Positions 1 to 16,000 of a stretch of 64,000 nt of DNA are shown piece after piece; position 1 is the first letter of the stretch; every line of letters starts with the position of its first letter. The stretch spans positions 5,856,711-5,920,710 of the forward strand of contig OZ018413.1 in the NCBI GenBank assembly GCA_963969595.1, given 5' to 3'. The notes beneath the pieces were generated by a model. It worked only from the letters and a program-made list of their open reading frames with translations. It did no database searches and was not told the DNA's origin. Position numbers and translations under genes: made by a program. This stretch comes from Neckera pumila (taxonomy: Eukaryota; Streptophyta; Bryopsida; Hypnales; Neckeraceae).

Positions 1-180
1 CTTCTAAGAAAACAACTCGACTATATTGTAATAATCCAACCCCGTTGAGATGACCTTCTCAAAAGCAAATTGAAGAATGATATCATCGTCTTTCCAACTC
101 AAGCCTTCATTCACAAATAACGAACCAAAAATTCCACTCCAAAACACGTGCTTGCTAATGTCAGCAGCAAAAAGGTGTAC

Positions 181-1412
181 CTCTTCTAACCGAGCAGTCA
201 GTAGACTAGCAGGAACCTGGGGAGATCTCGGAAAGCATCGCTGTGCGTGCGCCAAAGCTGCAAACACCGTCTTCTCTGCCAGTCCTATTCGTAATTTGGA
301 CGACAAATGAAAACAAAAATATGAGAAACTATGATCCAGTCAACTAATGACTAGTTTGCAAAAAAGACTCCACGAGGTAAATGGAAGGAGGAATCGACTT
401 ACCTGAAGTAGCCGAACGACATAGAGGGGCTCACACTCTGTGGCTGCTAAAAGGAGTGCTTGCATTCGTCCACGCTTCTTGTCCTGACTCTGGTTTGCCG
501 GCATCCTGCATAAGAACAGCCACTTTCGGGTTACGATTGTTAAATAAGCAAAAAGATAGAACTATGCAATGTTGCTTCGCCACCAGGCCCTTGGTGTGGT
601 CTACAACCTCCCACTTAAGAAAATAATTTAAGAAATTCGTAGGCATTTTGATAAAATCTTGATCTCCACAGAAAATCGTGATCTTGCTCTTGTATCCAAG
701 ATCTCTCCAAAGTTCAATACATCTCTCAAGAATCAAACACTTAAGTATGTTAAAATGCTCAAAAGTGACGCAAATACTATCCTCACTACCTCGACGCCAG
801 AAGAAATCAGTGGCATCTTCAGCCTACCTTTACAATCTCGCGAAATCTTTCCAGCGCTTTCACACAATCATGTCAAGGGCGGTGGTTTGAACATGAGCTT
901 CTGTGACGTTCGGCTGGCCTTTGCAACAAGACCAAGGTCCCCTAGCGTCTGCGATGACTTCACTTCTCAGACCTATACACGCAGATCATGAATTCACATG
1001 GTACCCAACTGGCACATTACTAACATCCGTAGCAAACCGCTAAATTCGTTATAACGTCTCACAACCATATAATAATCCCATACTGCAAACCCTAAACCCC
1101 GAAGATATAGTAATTCTCAAATTTCATTGGAAAAAATCTTCAAGCATCATACAATTCCAGATTGTACCGGCATTCAGGTGTTGAACGAGGATGAATGCTA
1201 TATACTTCCTAACGTAAACCTTGACCTAAAGATAGACACTCCAAACAAGCTAGCTAGCTGCATTGGAAACCGTGAGCAACCTTCATGGGAGCTTTGATTT
1301 GATCATCTTTTCGTCCATATGCCTCAGCTAGTCAGGACTTTGATGATGGATGCGTCGCCAATTCCAAGCTCCAGGCCTTCTTGTGCGCGTCTTCCTGGTT
1401 CATCAGAAATCA
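181..1412 (-). pseudogene. DNA ligase 1 (ATP-dependent) pseudogene, intron-containing fragment
   Basis: Four exon-like blocks on the minus strand match the N-terminal non-catalytic domain of plant DNA ligase 1, which joins Okazaki fragments. They lie at 1281-1412 (contains EGLELGIGDASIIK and AEAYGRKDD), 828 to about 965 (LGDLGLVAKASRTSQK, then KALERFREIVK), 403-505 (DKKRGRMQALLLAATECEP) and 181-300 (SKLRIGLAEKTVFAALAHA). Most keep GT donors and AG acceptors, so this is a decayed gene copy rather than a processed retrocopy. Damage: a frameshift near 1329-1332 (about 4 extra bases), another near 861-876, and probably a third in the 403-505 block. The last block is exactly 40 codons, but CG stands at 301-302 where the acceptor AG should be. 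The catalytic adenylation domain is not in the window and would lie beyond the left edge. A functional gene using other splice sites is unlikely given several independent lesions. Confidence 0.85.
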
Positions 1413-1689
1413 CTGCAAAAAACACAGAGCGCTTACAAGTACGAAACTGCTATCAAGGACCCGATCCGAGGGACTTTCCGGCCAGTGTGATCCCAGAACT
1501 AGTTTATGGAATTTAGTGCAACATGCTACCTTCAAGAATCAAAGACACGCAGGCATCAACTTTGGCTCCATTGAGAGTGAGTAGTATAAAAAAAAAATAG
1601 AAAAAAAGGATTTTGCAAGTTGTGAAGGATGTTTGGGAGTATCATAACAGAAAACGGACCAAATAGATGCTAGTTCCAATGTGGAGGAA

Positions 1690-2745
1690 GTTGCAAATTG
1701 GCTATCAAATTCTATTGTTTGTTGCAATTTTGGCTAAAATGTCTTCACAAAGGCCCTTTTGCACAGTCAAGTACTGGTCATTTACAAATTGCATTTTTTG
1801 AGAAGTTCAAAGATTTGTACATAACATATATTAAATAAAATTGGCATTGTTTGTCTTGCATAATTAATATTAAATTTTTACCCACTCTTAGTCAAGCATA
1901 CCAAATTTTCAATTTTAAAAAAGCAAAATTGCATTTTTGGAGAATTTTTAAAGTCAATTTTTATGCTTTTATATAATATTTTATTGAAAACAGTTGATTA
2001 TGTTTTTTTTAATTCAATTGCATAGATATGTAGGGAACATGCATATGCACATCTTTCATATTAAAAATCACTCCCTTAAGTAACAAACAAATTAGCAATG
2101 AAAAGGTTCAATGAAAAGTGTCATTTGACCAAACTTTGAAGAAATGGATATTGCTATATTTTAACTAGATTTTGGCAAAGTAATTGTATCATCATATTCA
2201 AATGTTACAAATTTAGTTACTATGTGAAAGGCAAATAGAAAAATTGAAATACAATATGAGATATATTTGTACAAAATTTGGGCACTGTGACCTCATCATT
2301 GAAATCTCTATAGAAGGAATTATGGGATTTTTTTGAAGATATTTGTTGGAAGGGAAGATGCACATATGGATGCTTCCTACATATCTATGCAATCAAATTA
2401 ACAAAATTCATCACTAATGTTTGTCAATGAATTAACTTACATTACCATGAAAATTAATTTAAAAAATTCACCAAAAATGGAGTTTTGGATTTTGAAAGTA
2501 AAATTTGGTGTGCTTGGTTGCGATTGCATAAGGATGCAACGATAATTATGCTGACCAAAAAGTAAATAAATTTAATCCACATTATACAAAAAAATTTGAA
2601 TGGCTTAAATAGGCAATTTATAAATGAGCAGTACCTCATTGTACATTGTACTAGTAGTGCAAAGACATATTTTTTTGGTAGAAATTCAACTAATTTAGCC
2701 AATTTAGAGATTGCTGTTTTTGGCCAATTGAGCACGTCATCCTTG
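1690..2745. repeat. Long inverted repeat (foldback element), about 1 kb
   Basis: The left arm (about 1690-2080) and right arm (about 2330-2745) are imperfect reverse complements around a centre near 2205. For example, TTGCATAGATATGTAGG near 2027 is mirrored by CCTACATATCTATGCAA near 2377, and CAAGCATACCAAATTTT near 1894 by AAAATTTGGTGTGCTTG near 2502. Pairing continues outward to an AATTGGC motif at both ends. No credible coding frame is present. It looks like a foldback or long-TIR DNA element. The arms are diverged by eye, so it is not recent. Confidence 0.7.
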
Positions 2746-3140
2746 TACTTCATATGAAACTCATCACGTCATTTGCTATCCTTAAAGGATGAAGGTGCAG
2801 ATGATACATGGATTTAAAAGATGTGTTATACATATACAATACAAAGTTGTAAGTGTTGAATGCATACATCACTTTTATATAGTTTGATTTATCATAGTAT
2901 TTATTATATAGTTTTAATTCATTATTCAAGATTATCTTTTGAAATTCAAAAAATAAAATAAAATTAACAATCTTTAATTTTTTTATCTTTTGTATTGTAT
3001 TTACAATAATATGTACTATGAGATTTTGTTACTTCCATTATTTAATTCTATTTATTTCCAAAATTCATTTTTAAGATCTCACTTTTTCTATCAAGAATGA
3101 AGCTTGACATAAACCATTTTAGTTACTTTCAAATATTCAC

Positions 3141-3564
3141 AACATCTTATTTTTGAGATCCATGTGGTTCTTGTGGTTTGAATTCATTCTTCAAAGCAAG
3201 TTGGCTACACGTTTGAAAAATTTCAAATCATTTGGAATTATACAACATATAGGAAAAAAATAGTAAGTTGAAAGAAGTAGAGAACGATTCAAAATACAAA
3301 ATAGTTAAGAATTTAATTACAGAATTGAAAAATGCCAATCCCAACGGCAATGATGTTTTAATAAACAATCTACATCCTATGCTTTTATATCATCCAATAA
3401 CTTTTTAACCATGTAGTCAAAAGTTATGAAAATTACTGGGCCTTAAAGCTATTTCTTGGGCATATGCTGTGGGATAATTTCAAAGAAAAAAATATCCCGT
3501 TCATAGTGAGCTGCCCAAAATTGCTGTGTTGTCCAAAAATGTCGTTTGGTCCTTTAGGAATTAA
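3141..3564 (+). mobile_element. Truncated TTAA-family (piggyBac-like) MITE, copy A
   Basis: The internal sequence (GGCTACACGTTTGAAAAATT, then AACATATAGGAAAAAAATAG) matches the other copies at 32.4, 40.6 and 55.3 kb. The right end CCTTTAGGAATTAA (3551-3564) is a mutated form of the CCTTTAGGGGTTAA terminus. The left part is missing and the interior is shortened. It is a relic with no coding capacity. Confidence 0.6.
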
Positions 3565-5265
3565 ATAAAGATGATATTACCAATTTTGGTTGAAAAGATA
3601 GATGCATGCATGTAATGAAGAGCGTTTTTTGGTCCAAAAAGGGATGAATGTACAATTTGATGCTTTGCCAAAGACATTACAAAAAATGGCGACCTTCAAA
3701 GGGACTACTTCACTTTGAGAAGTTCCCCTCAGGGAAGTGGCAGCCCCTTTAAGGGAAACGCTCTTGTTCATAAATAAGGGTGTTCATTTAAAACTATTTA
3801 AATAATTAATAATAATAATATATTAATATAATAATAAAAATGTTAAAATAGTAATATAAAAAATAAAAAATATTAAAATAAAAATGTAAAAAATATTGAA
3901 TTAATAATTAATAATTAAATAATTAAAATAAATTGATTCTCAAATTAGCAAGGAGATGTAGTCGTCATAGTGCCACATTAGATTCCAAAAAATTTAAAAA
4001 TTTAAAATTTTTTTAATTAATTTTTTTTAATTTTTTATAAATATTAAAAAAAAAAATTCAATGCATTGTTGGGCGCTGTCCAGGCCTCTTGTTCGTTGGA
4101 GGGAAAAAAAAATTAAAAAATTAAAAAAAAATTCAATCATTGTTCCCTCCTTATCCTCACTCACAAACCCTCTAAGGGCTCTAATTCTTCCTAATGGAGA
4201 GGAAATCCAGTCAGTTATCTAGAGCTGGCATACATGTAGAGTCTGTTCATTTAATGTCTTATAGGTGACTTTGAAAATTTAGAGCGGTTAACTCTTAAAC
4301 TATCTACCTTCGCTAAAAGGGAGATTCTATACTAACTAAGTTTCCAACATTATTTTGAATAAGTAGAATTGAGAAAGTGGTGAAAATGGGCAAGTGTGTA
4401 AGTAGATAATGTTTAGTGCAAGGTAGGAGGACTATATATTATCCTTTTAATCCCTGAGCGCTCTCACGTCCAAAATTGGGATGATGAATAGCAAGGTTCA
4501 ATGGACTTTTTTAACCACAAAAGTTCTCATTCATCCAAATTAATGCTTGACTTTTAAAAAACGTATAATCTTTGTATAATGGATTTGATGGAATTGAGGT
4601 CATTAATATATATTTATAAAGATATAAGCAAAAATTCCAGAAAAGATTCATGCATTAAGGAATTTAGCCTACCTACCCAATCAATGGTTGTTATAGATAA
4701 TTCAAAGAATAAATTACTCTCTCCTTCTTAGATAAGGGATACATTTAAAACTCTATCGGTTTATCCTACCTTAGTAAGGTTGAAGAGGGTTGGTTGTTTT
4801 CAAGTCTTTTGCTTCATCAAATTCTAAGTGATTTGCACATTCTCAAAAAAATTAATCCTAGAATGTCAGGCTGGTCACTATGGAACTCATCCTTTGTAGT
4901 ACAGTTTGAATCATTTATATAAAAAAAACCCAAGAGTATTCATTGGAGATCAAATTAGTGTGCAAGACCTTTCAAAAATTGACAAACATCCACAATTTTG
5001 CCTTACTTAGAAGGATTCTCTATCATCCATTGAACACTTTTAGGCTGCTGCATCATTTTAGGGTACAAAACTCCCTAGTTGCCCCAACAACCCTTCCATT
5101 GTCTCCAATGTTTTTTATACACATTTTTTTGCCAATTGGCTACAAACAAACAAACTAGCTATTTTCCATGAAGGAAATTTTCATTCATTTAAATCAAATA
5201 GCCAGATATATTACTTTCATTTTTTAAGATCAACTAGTATGACCATGTGCCGTTGGCCCAATTTT
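3565..5265. other. AT-rich intergenic DNA with a small inverted-repeat remnant
   Basis: No gene is visible. AAGAGCGTTT near 3618 recurs inverted as AAACGCTCTT near 3759, which suggests a small MITE of about 150 bp. The stretch 3790-4140 is almost pure A/T, with TAATAATAATA runs. It includes the motif AGTGCCACATTAG, which also occurs in other AT-cored elements of the window. From 4200 to 5265 I see no recognisable coding or repeat structure. Confidence 0.5.
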
Positions 5266-5365
5266 CATCTACTCCCGGTTCCACTCCTGGTTCTACTTCT
5301 AGTTCCACTCCCAGTTCTACTCCCGGTTCCACTCCCAGTTCTACTCCCGGTTCCACTCCCAATAC
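5266..5365. repeat. Minisatellite, 12/24-bp unit
   Basis: Tandem copies of a 12-base unit alternating CTCCCGGTTCCA and CTCCCAGTTCTA, roughly eight units and somewhat degenerate at the left end. One plus-strand frame would read alternating Gly-Ser-Thr-Pro and Ser-Ser-Thr-Pro, but no ORF surrounds it, so it is treated as non-coding. Confidence 0.8.
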
Positions 5366-5375
5366 CAAGAACGCC

Positions 5376-5657
5376 ACCAAAATCAAAGTAAAAGTAATTT
5401 TCTAATTTTTTAATCAATAAATACTTTGAAATTCAATAACTTTTGCACCACCGCTCCAAACGCCACGAAACCAAGCCGGTGCACCCCTCCTCGGCGAGAG
5501 CTTTCCGATGGTACCAAGCACATGGCCGGGGGACGCACGGTCAGGAAGTTGTCCACGCTACAAACAAAACAAAACAAAACAAAACAAACAAACAAACAAA
5601 CAAACAAACAAACAAACAAACAAACAAACAAACAAACAAACAAACAAACAAACAAAC
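5376..5657 (+). mobile_element. Retroposon-like dispersed repeat with a (CAAA)n tail
   Basis: The body at 5376-5565 contains GCACCACCGCTCCAAACGCC and GCGAGAGCTTTCCGATGG, followed by a (CAAAA) then (CAAA)n tract to 5657. The same body recurs at 56904-57262, where it is partly duplicated and again ends in (CAAA)n. A conserved body with a 3' simple-repeat tail is typical of SINE or LINE 3' ends. I see no tRNA-like A/B boxes and no reverse transcriptase, so the class is open. Confidence 0.55.
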
Positions 5658-5659
5658 AG

Positions 5660-11976
<6,317 letters not shown>

Positions 11977-13092
11977 TTCTTTGTATCTTGTATCTTGAAG
12001 TTTATAGCAGTTTCCTACTTTTAGTTCACACCCTTTGGCTGAAGTTCAAAATGTTGTGATTCTGGAGTGGCTTTCTATCTGGTGCTCTGTCTAATTTCTC
12101 TTGAATCAGTGTTTTAGTTCTCGGTGTTGTGAATTGGTGCACTAAATCTCAGCAGGAATCATCTTGGAAAGAGTTGAGTTGCAGCAAGGAGTACATCTAA
12201 TTCACAACTCCTGATATAGTTTTGAGTCGCATAGTTCATCTAGAGGAAAGGCAATGCAGTGGATGCATGTCATTGTTCAGTCAGAGCAAGCAACTACACA
12301 CTAGCGAAATACAGAAGGTAGAAGAGATCAAAGTTCATTTGGCAAAATTTCTAATCCGTGCTCTCTGCACTTATTTCTTTGGAGAAGCAGCCAACTATTT
12401 ACTCGTGTGATACTCGTGTGATACTCGTCAATGTCATTATACTGATAGTGAACATTATGTATTGAACACAAGTACTATCTAACTTATTAGGGCACAGTTT
12501 TGGGAACATGCTTTGTTTTGAGTGATCTTACCTTATCTGAGTGGCCTCACATGTCAATCCTAAAATCTTGAACTCCTGAGCTCATTCGACTCACTTGAAA
12601 ATCAATAGGTAACTTAATTCCTTGTACTCATTTTTGACATCATGGGAGGTTCCCATTATTAAATAGAATTTGTCATGTATCTGCAATGTATTGCTCAATA
12701 ACTCTTTCCGCATTGAAAGTGGTGGGCAACAATTTAGTTATCATCGTAAAAACTACTCTTCATGCTTCCAACAAATAGACACTTACCTTCGAAATATCCA
12801 CCACTTTTATTATCGATTCGAGATGTATTCTGTTCCACTTTAGGAAGCTCCAACCGTTGAACGTTTGGCCCTCCTAAGCTACTTTGAAACGGAGGAAATC
12901 CGGTAGACAGCTAGCAAACTCAGTTTTCAATATCAAAGCTCGTCAGGCTTCGTAACTGGAGACTAATCTTCAGTCTACAAACAAGGAAGACTTACCTTTG
13001 AAGCATCCTTTGCCCTGGAGGCATTCTCGGTCCACCATCAGAAGCACCGAACGTCAGACATATTGACACATTGACACTCCAAACCATCGGAG
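11977..13092. other. Intergenic region between MetRS and IFT56
   Basis: Holds the 3' UTR of the synthetase and the promoter and leader of IFT56. The two genes are co-directional, 1.1 kb apart, and independently promoted as far as can be seen. No RNA gene or repeat was recognised. GC content rises just before the IFT56 start. Confidence 0.5.
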
Positions 13093-16000
13093 ATGATTCT
13101 CTCCAAGGCGCGCTCCTCCGTCTCTGCCCATGGCGACCGAGGCCACCATAACAATAAGCTCCCGCAATGCCAGCCTCCCAGCATCCCCGACTTCCTGCAG
13201 CTCCTGGAAGCCCGCGACTACAAGGGCGCCATTACCGTGCTCCAATTCCAACGCAGGGTAAGCAACCACACACTCCATTCATTTCATTATAGGGTTAGGA
13301 ATGCATGGGCATTGACAGAGAATGTGGTTGAACTCGTTACTGATCAATCACAACATCCAAAAGCGGAGGACCTTAAGCGGTGATTTTTATTTTGAAGATT
13401 CGAGAAGAGAAATAGTTTCAGTTGGTCACCTGATTAAACGATGGTGAAGATGATGCACAATGTGACGTTGAATTCAATTGGATTTTTCAGACTTTTTGAA
13501 TGCTATGTCTTCAATGGTGAAGCACCGCAGTTATGAACTTATGATAGTCGATCTTGGTGTAATAGATGCTATATAGGTAATGAACCGTTTTCTTGAGGTA
13601 TGTAATGGCATTGCATTGATCTGAATTGCATCCTTTTGAGGTCTCCATCAATCGTTGGAACTCCAACTATTGTTCGGTACGAAAGCACGTGTTGGCGTCA
13701 TGAAAAAAATGGTGTTGTGGAATGCTTGGACTGACTACTCCACAGTTCGTCAACAATTTACTTCAACGAGGTTTGTAAACCAGTGTTGAAGTATTTTATC
13801 TAATCCCAAATTGTCACTTGAGCATATGCATTCGCTGTGGTATGCATCGGATTCAACGAAGTCGGGAAGCCACCATTGTGTTTGATTTGGTGCTTAGGGT
13901 TTTCTGTCCATGGATTAGGGTTTGTGCTTTTATGCTGGCTGCAGACAGATGCATGTGAGAAGAAAACCCTGGAGTGGTTGGCGTACGCGCATTTCCATCA
14001 TGGCGAACATGACAAGGCGTTGCTGCTGTACAAGGAGCTCTTGGAGACTCCAGACGCCGACCCTACTTTCCACACCTTTTCGGCTGCATGCCTCTTCTAT
14101 ATGGCCGCTTACGAGGACGCCAAACAGGCTGCACTCAAAGGTAAGCCCAAAAACCAACACTAGGAAGGGTTATCATGTTAGGCAGGTTGTTGTATGTGTC
14201 TGTCTGGGAAGACAACCGTTGTATTAAGCAGGAAGTGTCCATGCTAACCTTGTTGGCTGATTCTGTGTTATGGATTATGAACTCAAGGTCCGGACTGCCC
14301 ATTGCAAAGGCGGATCCTCATGCACATAGCCCACCGCCAAAACGACGAAGAGAAGCTGCTGGAGTACCATAACGACTTAGGGGAGAGTCACGAAGACCAA
14401 CTCAGCCTAGCTTCCATTCACTTTCTGCGTACTCAGTATCAAGAAGCAATTGACATCTACAAAAAGCTTTTGCTCAACAACAGGCAACTCTCTTTCCAAG
14501 CTCACAAATTCTCTCTTCTAATGCTGATCTCAAATCTTCATAATTTTTGTTTTCGTGCCAGAGAGTACTCTCTGGCACGAAACATTCTAGAGGTCGCACC
14601 CTCCCTGCTCACAGTAGCAATTTTTTTAAATTGAAAACCCCTGTATGAGAGTGCATGGTGAGTTGAGTAAAAAATTGCAGATATTCACAAAGCTTTCAAT
14701 CTGTAGCTCAAGATGTTGTGCAACAAGAATGTCGATCTTTTGGCGAGGGTGTTGAGGCGGATTGTCAAGAATGTTACGTACTATGTTGGATATGCAAAGT
14801 CCTGTGGATGACACTAGAGTATTTCTTGGCCATGCACCAGGGATTGGCTGGCACTGAATGTGTTTCTTGCGTTGTGCTACTGCAAAACGGATTACTACGA
14901 CGTGAGTCTTGAGATTTTGGACGCTTACCTTCAGGTTTGTCATGACCACATGACTTCACTTGCAACAGAGCTCATCGAAGGTAGGAACCTATTCTTGTGA
15001 CTTTTTTGAATTGTTTCCATTATTAGAATGGGGATATTAGAGGATTTTATCCCCATTTTTTGAGAGGATTCCAATGCACGCGTGTTATTTGGATGTCATG
15101 AATTGTTGAAGTTTGAAGTAGTAGGGTTCAAATCATGAGCTTAGACTACCTTCGAACTATGAAGTGTTGCATTTACAATGTATCTCGTGGAAGCATCATT
15201 AACGGTGATTAAATATTTTGGATCTCCAACCTAGAAGTATCTTTTTTTTGCAATTGCATTGTAACTGGGGATATTTCAATCCACGGGGAAAAGGGCCCAT
15301 GATCCCTATCGTATGTAAGTTTGCAATCTTCAAAGGCATATATGATCTGTGTTTAACTGTGATGATGTTTGTTGATGTTTTACTGTGGCTTCCAGGTGCA
15401 TCCAGACAGTCCATTAGCAGTCAACGTCAAGGTCCGAGCCAGTAAACTTCTCTTGACTTTACATACGATTCATATATTCAGTTGGGTGTGTCGTCTTCAA
15501 ATCACTTGACCCTCATGGGCAGTATTTTGTCATGAATCATGAACATGAATCTGAGGTTTTATTAGGAAACTGTCGAGGCATTATTATGAAACAGGTTTTC
15601 ATGTTTATTAATAGGTTTTTTAGAGCATTTCCTCCTGGGGAAATACTATTGTTTACTTGACTCATTCCAGGCATGCAACAATTACAAGCTTTTCGATGGA
15701 AAAACGGCAGAGGCTGATTTGAAATCGTTGCCGACCCCTATTGAGAACGATCTTGTGAATCACAACATCGTTGTCTTCCGCAACGGTGAAGGAGCTTTGC
15801 AGGTAACTATGGCAACCAGTCTGATCATGTTGACGTCTTCTGCAATCCATTCCCTGTTGAAACATGTTTTTTAGTGAAATTAGACTGTTTCAGGCAATTT
15901 AATTTGACAGCATATTTATCTTCTCCATGATTCATGAAGAGGTTTTCCTATGGTTACAATGATCATACAAACGCCTCTCCATGATACAAAAGGAGGCATA

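Noticed and set aside
659..991. 110-codon plus-strand ORF
   Set aside because: Antisense to the ligase-like exon at 828-965; a shadow frame.
14302..14634. Reading straight through the third IFT56 exon to 14634
   Set aside because: The extra residues do not fit the TPR family, whereas splicing from 14483 to 14841 restores the expected [11 protein letters not shown] segment.
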